From: JACCWP01 sp963801045
Lineage (GTDB): Bacteria; Actinomycetota; Actinomycetes; Propionibacteriales; Nocardioidaceae
Reading direction: 5' to 3'
Length of the DNA: 64,000 nt
NCBI GenBank assembly: GCA_963801045.1
Contig: CAWDDC010000005.1
Coordinates: 186,001 to 250,000, forward strand
Each line of letters begins with the position of its first letter. Position 1 is the first letter of the stretch. The position numbers were made by a program, and so were the translations under genes. Under the pieces are notes generated by a model. The model did no database searches and was not told where the DNA came from. It saw nothing but the letters and a program-made list of their open reading frames with translations. Shown here one piece after another: positions 27,100-36,644 of this stretch.

Positions 27100-29644
27100 G
27101 TGCTCCGGGTCACCTGGCGCAACCTGCTTGCGCGCAAGCTCCGGCTGCTGCTGTCGGCGTTCGCGATCGTCCTGGGCGTGGCCTTCGTGGCCGGGTCCCT
27201 GGTCTTCACCGACACCATCGACCGGGCCTTCGACGACATCGTCGGCGGCTCGGTGTCCGACGCCACGGTGCGGTTCAAGGGCGCCGTACCCGACGACACC
27301 GGCGCCGTGCAGCCCGACACCCGTTCCATCCCGGCCTCGCTCGTCGACACCCTCGCCGACCAGCCGGGCGTCGCCCGCGCCGACGGCACCGTCGAGGGAC
27401 TCGGCCTGTTCGTCGTCGGCGACGACGGCAAGCTGGTCGGCGGGCAGGGTGCGCCGACGCTGTCGTTCAACTACAACGACGCCCCCTCCATCACCGGTGA
27501 GCCGGCGGTCACGATCGCCGAGGGCGAGGAGCCCGGCCCCGGCGAGGTGGCCCTCGACGAACGCACCGCGGACAACGCCGGCTACGAGGTCGGCGACACC
27601 GTACGGATGATCACGGCCGGGGACACGCCCGAGCTCGAGGCCGAGCTGGTCGGCATCGCCGAGTTCGGGGGCGGCGGACTCGCCGGCGCCTCGCTGGTGC
27701 TGTTCGACACCGAGACCGCCCAGCAGATCTTCCTCGGCGGCAAGAACACGTACGACAGCATCGGGCTCACCGCCGAGCCGGGCGTCTCCCAGGAGGAGCT
27801 CGCCGCGTCGGCCGAGGAGGTGCTCCCCGACGACCTGGAGGCGGCCACCGGCGACGAGGTGGCCGGGGAGACCGAGGACGTGGTCGGCTCGGTGCTCGAC
27901 TTCCTCAACATCTTCCTGCTGATCTTCGCTGCGGTCGCCCTGGTGGTCGGCACCTTCCTGATCATCAACACCTTCTCGATCCTGGTCGCGCAGCGCAGCC
28001 GCGAGCTCGCGCTGCTGCGTGCGCTCGGGGCCAACCGGCGCCAGGTCACGCGGTCGGTGCTGCTCGAGGCGCTGGTGGTGGGCTTCGTCGGGTCCACGCT
28101 CGGCCTCGGACTCGGGTTCCTGCTCGCGATCGGGCTGCGCACCCTGTTCGGGTTCTTCGGGCTCGACCTGTCGGGCACCCCGCTGGTGTTCGCGTGGTCG
28201 ACGGCCGTGGCCGGCTACGCCGTCGGCATCCTCGTGACGCTGGTGGCGGCCTACCTCCCGGCCCGGCGCGCGAGCAAGATCGCGCCGGTCGCGGCGATGC
28301 GCGACGACGTCGCCCTGCCGGAGTCGTCGCTGCGCCGCCGGGTGCTGGTCGGCATCGGGTTGGCCGTGGTCGGCGCGGCGCTGATGGCGATCGGCTTGGC
28401 AGGCGAGGGCGGCACCGGTGCCTCGCTGGTCGGGTTCGGCGCGTTCGCGGTGCTGATCGCCGTGGCGGTGATGAGCCCGGTGCTCGGCCGGCCGGTGCTG
28501 CGGTTGCTGGGCGCCGGCTACCAGCGGGTCTTCGGCGCCGTCGGGCGGCTCGCCCGCGAGAACTCCCTGCGCAACCCGCGGCGCACCGCCGCCACCGCGT
28601 CGGCGCTGATGATCGGGCTCGCCCTGGTGACGACGATGTCGGTGCTGGGCGCCTCCATCAACAAGTCGATCGAGGTGGCCGTCAGCAAGGAGTTCACCAC
28701 CGACTTCCTGGTGTCGAGCCCGACGTTCACGCCGTTCTCCACGACGATCGCCGACCGCATCCGCGACCTCGACGGCGTCGGCGAGGTCGTCCAGCAGCAG
28801 GCCGTCTCGGCCGACGTCGAGGGCGACAACTTCTTCATCACGGCGGCCGACAGCGCCGAGGTGACCGACGTCTACGACCTGACGATGGTCGACGGCACCA
28901 TGGACGCGGGCGACGGCCAGATCGCGCTGTCCGACGACGTCGCCGACGCGGTGTCGGCCGACGTCGGTGACACGGTGACGCTGTCCTTCCCCGCGGGTGA
29001 CCAGGACGCCGAGGTGGTGGGCGTCTACGAGCAGTCCAACGTGGTCTCCAACGCGCTGGTGCCGTTCTCCACGCTGGCGCAGGCCGACATCCCGCGCCAG
29101 GACGCGACGGTGAGCGTCAACGCGGCGGAGGGGACCTCGCCCTCCGAGCTGGGCGCGGAGCTCGACGACCTGGTGGCCGACCTGCCCACGCTGACCGTGC
29201 AGGACCAGGAGGAGTTCACCGACTCCATCCGCGCGCAGGTCAACACCCTGCTCTACCTGATCTACGCGCTGCTCGGGCTGGCGATCATCATCGCGGTCCT
29301 CGGCATCGTCAACACGCTGGCGCTCAGCGTCATCGAGCGCACCCGCGAGGTCGGCCTGCTGCGCGCGGTCGGCATGAGTCGCCGCCAGCTGCGCCGGATG
29401 GTGCGGCTGGAGGCGGTGGCGATCGCGGTGCTCGGCGCCGTGCTGGGCGTCGCCATGGGGCTGCTGTTCGGCGTGGTGCTGCAGCGCGCCGTTGCCGACC
29501 AGGGCATCACCGACCTGGCGGTGCCCGGTCGTGCAGCTGGTGGTGTTCGTGCTGGTCGCCGCGGTGGTGGGGGTGCTCGCCGCCGTGCTGCCGGCGAGGC
29601 GCGCCGCGAAGCTGGACGTGCTGCGCGCCATCACCACGGAGTAG
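27100..29644 (+). CDS. FtsX/MacB-type ABC transporter permease (frameshifted near C-terminus)
   Basis: An 847-residue permease with one extra base near 29527. It has an N-terminal membrane segment (LLLSAFAIVLGVAFVAGSLV), a long extracytoplasmic domain, a first FtsX domain (LNIFLLIFAAVALVVGTFLI, LALLRALGANRRQVTR), a second extracytoplasmic domain and a second FtsX domain (LGIVNTLALSVIERTREVGL, LRAVGMSRRQLRRM). The corrected end reads VVFVLVAAVVGVLAAVLPAR. Such two-domain permeases are common in actinobacteria and work with the adjacent MacB-like ATPase in export. The substrate is unknown. Start GTG 27100. Confidence 0.85.
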
Positions 29645-29727
29645 GCGCAGCGACCGGCTCGTCCTGCCGAGACGCGGATCCGCACCTAGGATGGACGATT
29701 CGATCGAATCGACCGCGAGGAGGACAG

Positions 29728-29892
29728 ATGGGCATCATCAAGGGCGCGCTGAAGAGCGGGATCGCCGTCAAGGCCGCACAGGTCGCCAAGCGCGAGGCGA
29801 GCAAGCCGGAGAACCGCGCGAAGGCCAAGCAGGCCTACGCCCGCTTCGCCGAGAGCCGCAAGGCCCGGAAGCAGGGCGGATCCGGCACCTGA
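29728..29892 (+). CDS. Small basic protein, function unknown
   Basis: A 54-residue, very lysine- and arginine-rich protein (MGIIKGALKSGIAVKAAQVA, then KREASKPENRAKAKQAYARF) with a strong GAGGAGG ribosome-binding site. An N-terminal amphipathic stretch is followed by a charged helix; no signal peptide or cysteine is seen. I do not recognise a family. It lies alone between the ABC exporter and the rpsF operon, on the same strand. The good Shine-Dalgarno site and clean codon use argue that it is real. Confidence 0.6.
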   Translation: MGIIKGALKSGIAVKAAQVAKREASKPENRAKAKQAYARFAESRKARKQGGSGT

Positions 29893-29957
29893 TCCGGCAC
29901 CCGACCAGCACCTGTTCCCGCACCCGACCAGCACCCGACCAGTACCGACCGGCACCG
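29890..29957. repeat. Short CACCCGACCAGCA-type direct repeats
   Basis: Downstream of the small basic protein, the phrase (G/C)CACCCGACCAGCAC recurs three times in about 60 bases, with a further GTACCGACCGGCAC variant. It is a degenerate 12-15-bp tandem repeat just upstream of the rpsF promoter region. No function can be assigned. Confidence 0.5.
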
Positions 29958-30004
29958 CCGACGACCCTGTGGACGCCGGTTTTCGCGTCCGCCGCCCGCT
30001 CGGC

Positions 30005-30010
30005 TAGACT
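30005..30010 (+). promoter_or_regulatory. rpsF: Possible -10 element of the rpsF operon
   Basis: TAGACT is a good actinobacterial -10 hexamer. The candidate -35 (around TTTTCG, 29980-29985) is weak. Transcription from here would give a leader of roughly 130 bases carrying the two hairpins described below. Confidence 0.4.
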
Positions 30011-30018
30011 GCGTCGTC

Positions 30019-30037
30019 GGTCTGGTTCTGCCAGACC
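30019..30037 (+). promoter_or_regulatory. rpsF leader hairpin 1
   Basis: GGTCTGG and CCAGACC form a perfect 7-bp stem around a TTCTG loop in the untranslated leader of rpsF. Ribosomal protein operons often carry autoregulatory leaders (S6:S18 motif in rpsF operons); whether this hairpin belongs to that motif is not established here. Confidence 0.45.
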
Positions 30038-30101
30038 AGTCGGCCCCGTCTCCCACGCCTGTCCTGGCGTCTCGACGCGGCCTGCATGCACCAGCCCTCC
30101 T

Positions 30102-30120
30102 GTCACGGAGAGACCGTGAC
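30102..30120 (+). promoter_or_regulatory. rpsF leader hairpin 2
   Basis: GTCACGG and CCGTGAC form a perfect 7-bp stem around AGAGA, twelve bases upstream of the rpsF ribosome-binding site. Its closeness to the Shine-Dalgarno sequence makes a translational control role plausible. Confidence 0.45.
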
Positions 30121-30149
30121 CGCGTAGACCGTGGGAGGTGGAGACTGCT

Positions 30150-30440
30150 GTGCGTCGTTATGAACTGATGGTCATCCTCGATCCTGATCTCGAGGAGCGC
30201 ACCGTCGCCCCGTCGCTGGACCGCTATCTCGGCCTGATCCGTCAGGACGGTGGCACCGTCGACAGCGTCGACGTGTGGGGCCGGCGCCGGATGGCGTACG
30301 AGATCAAGAAGCGGGCCGAGGGCATCTACGCGGTGGTCGAGCTGACCGCGGAGCCCGCCACGGTCAAGGAGCTCGACCGCCAGCTCACGCTGAACGAGTC
30401 CGTGCTCCGCACCAAGGTCATCCGTCCCGACGCCCGCTGA
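30150..30440 (+). CDS. rpsF: 30S ribosomal protein S6
   Basis: A 96-residue protein starting VRRYELMVILDPDLEERTVA and containing VWGRRRMAYEIKKRAEGIY and the NESVLRTKVIRPD C-terminus of S6, which pairs with S18 on the platform of the small subunit. GTG 30150 is preceded by GGGAGGTGG at a suitable spacing; an in-frame GTG at 30138 overlaps that site and is unlikely. First gene of the rpsF-ssb-rpsR-rplI operon. Confidence 0.96.
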   Translation: MRRYELMVILDPDLEERTVAPSLDRYLGLIRQDGGTVDSVDVWGRRRMAYEIKKRAEGIYAVVELTAEPATVKELDRQLTLNESVLRTKVIRPDAR

Positions 30441-30473
30441 GCGTCGGACGACAGAAACAGAACCGGAGGCCCC

Positions 30474-31028
30474 ATGGCAGGCGAGACCGTCATCACCCTC
30501 GTCGGCAACCTCGTCGACGACCCCGAGCTGCGCTTCACCCCGTCCGGTGCGGCGGTCGCGAGCTTCCGGCTCGCGTCGACGCCGCGCACGTACGACCGCC
30601 AGTCGGGCGAGTGGAAGGACGGCGAGTCGCTGTTCCTCACCTGCTCGGTGTGGCGGCAGGCGGCCGAGAACGTCGCCGAGTCGCTGCAGAAGGGCATGCG
30701 CGTGCTCGTGCAGGGGCGGCTCAAGCAGCGCTCCTACGAGACCCGCGAGGGCGAGAAGCGCACCGTCTACGAGATCGACGTCGACGAGGTCGGTCCGAGC
30801 CTGCGCAGCGCCACCGCCAAGGTCACCAAGGTCCAGCGCTCCGGCGGCGGAGGTGGCGGCGGCTTCAGCGGCGGCCAGCAGTCCGGCGGGCAGGCCGCGG
30901 GCGGCAACGACCCGTGGGCAGCCGGCGGCGCAGCGGCCGGCGGGGCGCCGACCGGTGGAGCGGCACCGAGCAACGACCCCTGGGCCACCGGCGGCAGCTC
31001 GTCGTCGACCGACGACCCGCCGTTCTGA
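30474..31028 (+). CDS. ssb: Single-stranded DNA-binding protein
   Basis: A 184-residue SSB. The OB-fold (TVITLVGNLVDDPELRFTPS, FLTCSVWRQAAENVAESL, KGMRVLVQGRLKQRSYETR) occupies about residues 5-115. It is followed by a glycine-rich, low-complexity tail and the conserved acidic tip DDPPF that recruits replication and repair partners. An ATG at 30474 follows CCGGAGG. It lies between rpsF and rpsR, as in many actinobacteria. Confidence 0.96.
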   Translation: MAGETVITLVGNLVDDPELRFTPSGAAVASFRLASTPRTYDRQSGEWKDGESLFLTCSVWRQAAENVAESLQKGMRVLVQGRLKQRSYETREGEKRTVYEIDVDEVGPSLRSATAKVTKVQRSGGGGGGGFSGGQQSGGQAAGGNDPWAAGGAAAGGAPTGGAAPSNDPWATGGSSSSTDDPPF

Positions 31029-31103
31029 CCCCGGTTCTGACCTCACCACCGATCCCTTCCCGGACCATCCCGGCGTGAGCCGGGCTCGACAAGGAGCACC
31101 ACG

Positions 31104-31340
31104 ATGGCCAAGCCAGTCCTTCGCAAGCCGAAGAAGAAGTCCAACCCGCTTCGCGCCGCGAAGATCACCTACATCGACTACAAGGACACGACGCTGCTGC
31201 GGAAGTTCATCTCCGACCGCGGCAAGATCCGGGCCCGCCGGGTCACCGGCGTCACCGTCCAGGAGCAGCGCCAGATCGCCGCGGCGATCAAGAACGCCCG
31301 CGAGATGGCGCTGCTGCCCTACACCTCCACGACCCGCTGA
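31104..31340 (+). CDS. rpsR: 30S ribosomal protein S18
   Basis: A 78-residue basic protein with the S18 signature (NPLRAAKITYIDYKDTTLLR, FISDRGKIRARRVTGVTVQE). It binds 16S rRNA together with S6. No cysteine (zinc-ribbon) motif is visible, so it is the zinc-free form. ATG follows AAGGAGC. Third gene of the operon, 75 bp after ssb. Confidence 0.96.
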   Translation: MAKPVLRKPKKKSNPLRAAKITYIDYKDTTLLRKFISDRGKIRARRVTGVTVQEQRQIAAAIKNAREMALLPYTSTTR

Positions 31341-31368
31341 CGCACCGCTGAGACGAGGCACGTCCACG

Positions 31369-31815
31369 ATGAAGCTCATCCTCACCCATGAGGTCGACAC
31401 CCTCGGCGCCCCCGGCGACGTGGTCGAGGTCAAGGACGGCTACGGCCGCAACTTCCTCATGCCGCGCGGGTACGCGGTCCGGTGGACCAAGGGCGCCGCG
31501 AAGCAGATCGACTCGCTGAAGAAGGCCCGCGAGGTGCGCGAGGTGCGCGACCTCGGCCACGCCGAGCAGATCCGCGACCAGCTCCAGGGCCTGACCGTGC
31601 AGCTGCCGGCCCGGGCCGGCGAGACGGGCCGGCTGTTCGGCGCGGTGACCGTGTCGGACATCGCCGCGGCGATCAAGTCCGCCGGTGGTCCCGACGTCGA
31701 CCGCCGCCGGATCCGGGTGGCCCAGCCGATCAAGTCCCTGGGCACGCACGAGGTCACGGTGCCGGTGCACGACGAGGTCGCGGCGACGGTCACCGTCGAG
31801 GTCGTCCAGTCCTGA
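31369..31815 (+). CDS. rplI: 50S ribosomal protein L9
   Basis: A 148-residue L9: N-terminal RNA-binding domain (MKLILTHEVDTLGAPGDVVE, VKDGYGRNFLMPRGYAV), connecting helix, and C-terminal domain (GETGRLFGAVTVSDIAAAI, IKSLGTHEVTVPVHDEV). L9 spans the base of the L1 stalk and affects frame maintenance. It is the last gene of the operon and converges with the MATE gene, nine bases apart. Confidence 0.96.
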   Translation: MKLILTHEVDTLGAPGDVVEVKDGYGRNFLMPRGYAVRWTKGAAKQIDSLKKAREVREVRDLGHAEQIRDQLQGLTVQLPARAGETGRLFGAVTVSDIAAAIKSAGGPDVDRRRIRVAQPIKSLGTHEVTVPVHDEVAATVTVEVVQS

Positions 31816-31824
31816 CCGCTCGGA

Positions 31825-33152
31825 TCAGCCGGCGCGCACCGCGCCGGTGATCAGCCAGGCGTCGCCGCGCTCGCGGTGCACGAGGGTGGCGGCGCGCGCC
31901 AGGATCCAAGCCCCGTAAGCGATCCAGAGCCAGGTGAGGCCGCCGCCGGCGACCAGCACGGCGAGCGCGCACGGCACGTACGCCACCAGCGTGATGACAC
32001 CCGCCCACGCCAGGTAGCGACCGTCGCCGGCGCCGATCAGCACGCCGTCGAGCACGAACACCACGCCGGACACCGGCTGCACCAGCGCCGCGACCACGAG
32101 CGCGCCCACGGCCGCCTCGCGGACGGCGGCATCGGACGTGAACGCCCACGGCAGCCAGGGACTGACGACCAGCAGCGCAGCTCCGGCGACGCCGCCGGTG
32201 AGCAGTCCCCACCAGACCATCCGCCGGGTGCTGCGTCGCGCCGCCGCCACGTCCTCGGCGCCGAGGTAGCGACCGGTCAGTGCCTGCCCGGCGATGGCGA
32301 TCGCGTCGAGCGCGAACGTCAGGGCCGACACCACGGTGACCGCGATCTGCTGCGCGGCCAGCGACGTCGACGGCATCGTGCTGGCCACGCCGGTGGCGAT
32401 CAGCAGCACCGCGCGCAGGGTCATGGTGCGCACCAGCAGCGCGACGCCGGAGCGGCCGGCGAGCAGCACGCCGCGCGGGGTGCAGGCGCAGCGACGCACC
32501 GTGCCGTCGCGCGGCCCGCACCACCGCGGTGGTCATCGCCGCCGCGGCAGCGGTCTGGGCCAGCGTGGTGCCGAGCGCCGAGCCGGCCAGGCCGAGGTCG
32601 AGCCCGTAGACCAGCACGATGTTGAGCACGACGTTGACCACGTTGGCCGCGACCAGCACCACCAGCGGCGTCCGGGTGTCCTGCAGGCCGCGCAGGACCC
32701 CGGTGGTGGCCAGCACCACGAGCATCGCCGGGATGCCGGGTGCGGCCACCAGCAGGAAGGTGACCGCCTGGTCGGCCACGTCGGCAGAGGCGTCGAACAG
32801 GTCGGTCACCGGGCGCGCGAGCGGCGGCGAGCAGCAGCGCCAGCACCGCACCCAGCAGCAGCGCCAGCCAGGTGCCGGACATGCCGTCGGTCAGGGCGCC
32901 GCGCAGGTCACCCGCGCCGAGCCGGCGCCCGACCGTCGCGGTGGTGCCGTACGCGAGGAACACGCACAGCCCGACGACGGTCTGCAGCACGGTCGCGGCC
33001 AGCGCCAGCGCGGCCAGCGCGTCCACGCCGAGGTGGCCCACCACGGCGGTGTCGGCGAGCAGGAACAGCGGCTCGCTGACCAGCGCGGCGAAGGCCGGCA
33101 CCGCCAGCCGGAACATCTGCCGGTCGTCGCCGGTCAGCTGCACCCGCCGCAT
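31825..33152 (-). CDS. MATE-family multidrug/Na+ antiporter (two frameshifts)
   Basis: With extra bases near 32477 and 32823 removed this is a 441-residue protein with twelve hydrophobic segments in two homologous halves. Segments such as LAVPAFAALVSEPLFLLADT, AVVGHLGVDALAALALA, GVLRGLQDTRTPL and MPSTSLAAQQIAVTVVSALT match the DinF-like branch of MATE exporters. These expel drugs or metabolites using an ion gradient. ATG 33152 begins MRRVQLTGDDRQMFRLA. It is convergent with rplI and divergent from dnaB. Confidence 0.85.
31829..31847. terminator. Likely bidirectional stem-loop at the rplI/MATE junction
   Basis: CCGGCGCG and CGCGCCGG form a perfect 8-bp stem around CAC, just past the rplI stop and inside the last codons of the convergent MATE gene. 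There is no U-tract, which is common for terminator hairpins in GC-rich actinobacteria. Confidence 0.45.
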
Positions 33153-33577
33153 CCGCTGATCCCCGTTCCGGTAAGGCCCTCGGCTGGGGATAACCTCTCA
33201 CATCGCCGATATCGGACCCGGGCTGGCCCGGCACCTGGTATGGCCCACGTCACATCCTGGAAACCGGACGAATCTTTCTCCGCTCCACACCGGGTGGACG
33301 GCATCGTCGCAGGTCAGGTGCCCTCGCCGCACGCGAGTCGCGGGGCTCGTCCACAGCCGGCCGCACAGGCTGTGCACACGGATCGGGGGGTTCTCCCCAG
33401 CTTTCCGGGCGTCGTGCACAGAGGCTGTGGACGCGCCGGTGTCGGACCGGGGCGAACCCCGCGTACGGTCGCCTCGCGTCGGCCGGTCGGAACCCGTGCG
33501 GCCGGGAGGGCACTGTCGGTGAGGACGTCTAACGTGGGTCGTGACGGGGAACACCTGTTCGATTCTGGGGGCACGGC
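33153..33577. other. 425-bp intergenic region upstream of dnaB
   Basis: No reading frame with a convincing start or family match is seen. It holds DnaA-box-like words TGGGGATAA (33185-33193, one mismatch from the reverse box), TCGTCCACA (33347-33355) and TGTGGACGC (33425-33433), and a possible dnaB -10 TAACGT (33530-33535). Confidence 0.5.
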
Positions 33578-34975
33578 ATGAGCGTCACGGAGTTCCGTGG
33601 GCCGGGCCTGGTCGACCCCCCCGACGACTCCTACGGCGAGCCGGTCGACCAGCGGCACGGCGACCGCACCCCACCGCAGGACAACGCCGCCGAGCAGAGC
33701 GTGCTCGGCGCGATGCTGCTCTCCAAGGACGCGATCGCCGACGTCGTGGAGACGGTGCGCGGCACCGACTTCTACCGGCCGGTCCACGAGACGGTCTTCG
33801 ACGCGATCCTCGACCTCTACGGTCGGGGCGAGCCGGCCGACGCCCTGACGGTGTCGGCCGAGCTGACCCGACGCGGCGAGCTGGTCCGGGTCGGCGGCGC
33901 GCCCTACCTGCACACCCTGGTCGCCGGGGTGCCGATCGCCGCCAACGCCGGCTACTACGCCGAGATCGTCCGGGAGAAGGCGATCCTGCGCCGGCTGGTC
34001 GACGCGGGCACCAAGGTCGCCCAGCTCGGCTACCAGGGCGAGGGACAGGTCGACGACGTGGTCGACCGGGCGCAGGCCGAGGTCTACGCGGTCACCGACC
34101 AGCGCACCAGCGAGGACTACGCGCCGCTGCGCGACATCCTCGGCCCGACCCTCGACGAGATCGAGGCGATCGGCGCGCGCGACGGGCAGATGGTGGGCGT
34201 GCCGACCGGCTTCGCCGACCTCGACGACCTCACCAACGGCCTGCACCCGGGACAGATGATCGTGATCGCGGCCCGCCCCGGCGCCGGCAAGTCGACGATG
34301 GCGCTGGACATCTGCCGCTCGGCCTCGCTGCGGCACGACCTCACCAGCGTGATCTTCTCGCTGGAGATGAACCGCAACGAGATCAGCATGCGGCTGCTGT
34401 CGGCCGAGGCGCGCATCCCGATGCACCACATCCGCAACGGGCACATGAGCGACGACGACTGGCAGCGGCTCGCGAGCACGATGGCCAAGGTGTCGGAGAA
34501 GCCGTTGTTCATCGACGACTCGCCGAACATGACGATGATGGAGATCCGGGCCAAGGCGCGGCGCCTCCGGCAGCGGCACGACCTGCGGCTGATCGTCGTC
34601 GACTACCTGCAGCTGATGACGTCCGGCCGACGGGTCGAGAGCCGCCAGGTCGAGGTCTCGGAGTTCTCCCGGCAGATGAAGCTGCTGGCCAAGGAGCTCG
34701 AGGTGCCGGTGATCGCGGTCAGCCAGCTCAACCGCGGCGCCGAGCAGCGCACCGACAAGCGGCCGATGCTCAGCGACCTGCGCGAGTCCGGCAGCATCGA
34801 GCAGGACAGCGACATGGTGATCCTGGTGCACCGCGAGGACATGTACGAACGCGAGTCCACCCGCCCCGGCGAGGCCGACATCATCGTGGCCAAGCACCGT
34901 GCCGGCCCCACCGCCAACCTGGTGGTCGCGTTCCAGGGGCACTACTCACGCTTCGTCGACATGCAGCACACCTGA
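33578..34975 (+). CDS. dnaB: Replicative DNA helicase DnaB
   Basis: A 465-residue helicase without an intein. The N-terminal DnaG-interacting domain (AAEQSVLGAMLLSKDAIAD, RPVHETVFDAILDLY) is followed by a linker and the RecA-like motor: Walker A ARPGAGKST, FSLEMNRNEISMRLLSAEA, Walker B LRLIVVDYLQLM, and the arginine-finger region RHDL...KHRAGPT. It unwinds DNA ahead of the replisome as a hexamer. The ATG is 425 bp from the divergent MATE gene. It converges with the DHFR-like gene, 17 bp apart. Confidence 0.96.
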   Translation: MSVTEFRGPGLVDPPDDSYGEPVDQRHGDRTPPQDNAAEQSVLGAMLLSKDAIADVVETVRGTDFYRPVHETVFDAILDLYGRGEPADALTVSAELTRRGELVRVGGAPYLHTLVAGVPIAANAGYYAEIVREKAILRRLVDAGTKVAQLGYQGEGQVDDVVDRAQAEVYAVTDQRTSEDYAPLRDILGPTLDEIEAIGARDGQMVGVPTGFADLDDLTNGLHPGQMIVIAARPGAGKSTMALDICRSASLRHDLTSVIFSLEMNRNEISMRLLSAEARIPMHHIRNGHMSDDDWQRLASTMAKVSEKPLFIDDSPNMTMMEIRAKARRLRQRHDLRLIVVDYLQLMTSGRRVESRQVEVSEFSRQMKLLAKELEVPVIAVSQLNRGAEQRTDKRPMLSDLRESGSIEQDSDMVILVHREDMYERESTRPGEADIIVAKHRAGPTANLVVAFQGHYSRFVDMQHT

Positions 34976-34992
34976 CCGACCGCTGCCGTCGT

Positions 34993-35628
34993 TCAGGAGA
35001 CCACCTTGCGGTTGAACGTGAGGTGGGTGACGCCGCTGGGCGTGGAGACGGCCTCGATGTCGTAGTCGTCCTCGACGGCCTCCAGCCCCGCCCAGACGCT
35101 GGCGCCGCGGCCGAGCACGATCGGGACCTGCACGAGGTGCATGTGGTCGACCAGCCGGGCGGCGACGAACTCGCGGACGACGGTGGCTCCGCCGCCGATC
35201 CGCACGTCCTTGCCGTCGGCCGCTTCGCGGGCGGCCTCGAGCGCCTCGGCCGGGGTGGCGTCGAGGAAGTGGTACGTGGTGCCGCCCTCCATCTCGATCG
35301 ACGGCCGCGGCCGGTGCGTGAGCACGAACGTCGGGGAGTGGAACGGCGGGTTCGGTCCCCACCAGCCGGTCCAGTCCGGGTCGTCCTGCCAACCGGGAGG
35401 CCCGAACTTGTTGGCGCCCATGATCTCGGCGCCGATGCCGTCGTTGTTGCGCTCGGCGATGGCGTCGTCGACCCCGGCGGATCCGCTCGCGTCCCAGTAG
35501 CGGGTGGCGAACATCCACTGGTGCAGGCGCTCGCCCGCGTGGCCGAACGGCGCATCGGCGGACTGCGGCTCGCCGGTCGCGTAGCCGTCGAGGGAGATGG
35601 ACATGTTGTGGACCCGGGTGCGTGACAT
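34993..35628 (-). CDS. Dihydrofolate-reductase-like (RibD C-terminal domain) protein
   Basis: A 211-residue protein of the DHFR/RibD-C family: MSISLDGYATGEPQSADAPF at the N-terminus, GANKFGPPGW in the middle and IGGGATVVREFVAARLVDHM with LVQVPIVLGRGASVW towards the C-terminus, the NADPH-binding pattern shared with riboflavin reductases. Actinobacterial members of this type are usually unlinked to folate synthesis and of unknown substrate. A possible ribosome-binding site GAGGAGCGC precedes ATG 35628. It is transcribed away from the methyltransferase gene. Confidence 0.8.
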   Translation of the reverse strand: MSRTRVHNMSISLDGYATGEPQSADAPFGHAGERLHQWMFATRYWDASGSAGVDDAIAERNNDGIGAEIMGANKFGPPGWQDDPDWTGWWGPNPPFHSPTFVLTHRPRPSIEMEGGTTYHFLDATPAEALEAAREAADGKDVRIGGGATVVREFVAARLVDHMHLVQVPIVLGRGASVWAGLEAVEDDYDIEAVSTPSGVTHLTFNRKVVS

Positions 35629-35799
35629 CGGTGCGCTCCTCGAATAGTGGTGGCAATGTGCAATCAGTTCTGAAGACTGGCGGGACCGGCGATTCTCATC
35701 GGTCCCCGACGTCGGGATCCTCGGCAACCGAACCAGGATTCCGCAACCGCGTATTGCAACGGCGACGACCGCGCGTGAGCGCGATGCCAGACTCGAGAC

Positions 35800-36588
35800 G
35801 TGAGCAGCCGCGCGTTGAGCTTCGGGTCCGTGGCGTCCGCCTACGAGCGCTTCCGCCCCGGTTACCCCGACGCGCTCGCCGACGAGGTGCTGGCCTACGC
35901 AGGTCCGGTCCGTACCGCGCTGGAGATCGGTGCGGGCACGGGCAAGGCCACCCGCCTGTTCGCCGGGCGGGGAATCGCCGTGACCGCTACCGATCCGGAC
36001 GCCGAGATGCTCGCCGAGCTGCGCAAGCACGTACCCGCGACGGTCACCGTCGTGCAGGCGGCGTTGGAGGATCTCCCCCGGACCTCGTCCTACGACCTGG
36101 TCTACGCGGCGGCGGCGCTGCACTGGACCGAACCGACCCGGCGGTGGTCGCGGGTGGCCGCACTGCTCAACCCCGGTGGCGTGTTCGCCTCGTTCGGCGG
36201 CCAGCTGCGCCTGGCCGATCCCGCGGTCGAGGCGGCGGTCCGCGATGCCCGGTCGGCCTTCCTCGCCGACGACGACGTCCCGTCGCCGGACGGGACTCCG
36301 GACGACAGCCCGATGCAGTGGCCCGGGACGGAGCTGGGCCAGACCAGTCTGTTCGCGGACGTCCGTCAGTCCAGCATCGAGCGTCGCGTGACGATGTCGG
36401 GGCCGGACTACGTCGCCCACCTCGCGACGGTCTCGGCCTACATCGAGCTGCCGGCCGCGGCTCGGGAGCGGGTGTTCGCCCGCATCCTGGCGGTGCTCCC
36501 CGAGTGGCTCACCCTGGCCGCCGACATCACGGTGCACCTCGCCCGGCTGGCCGAAAACCAGAGGCGTCCGCCGAACCCGGCGACGTAG
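35800..36588 (+). CDS. Class I SAM-dependent methyltransferase
   Basis: A 262-residue protein: LSFGSVASAYERFRPGYPDA, motif I LEIGAGTGKATRLFA, acidic loop TATDPDAEMLAELR, VVQAALEDLP and VYAAAALHWTEP. This opening (SFG..A..Y...RP.YP) marks a common actinobacterial group of small-molecule methyltransferases. Start GTG 35800. Substrate unknown. It stands alone between the DHFR-like gene and the MarR-MFS pair. Confidence 0.85.
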   Translation: MSSRALSFGSVASAYERFRPGYPDALADEVLAYAGPVRTALEIGAGTGKATRLFAGRGIAVTATDPDAEMLAELRKHVPATVTVVQAALEDLPRTSSYDLVYAAAALHWTEPTRRWSRVAALLNPGGVFASFGGQLRLADPAVEAAVRDARSAFLADDDVPSPDGTPDDSPMQWPGTELGQTSLFADVRQSSIERRVTMSGPDYVAHLATVSAYIELPAAARERVFARILAVLPEWLTLAADITVHLARLAENQRRPPNPAT

Positions 36589-36644
36589 GCTGCGACAGCA
36601 GTCTTCGGGGGTCTCCCGCAGTTTGCGTGGAAGAGATAATCAGG

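Noticed and set aside
33153..33577. Chromosomal replication origin
   Set aside because: Only three imperfect DnaA-box-like words, no AT-rich unwinding region, and no dnaA or dnaN beside it.
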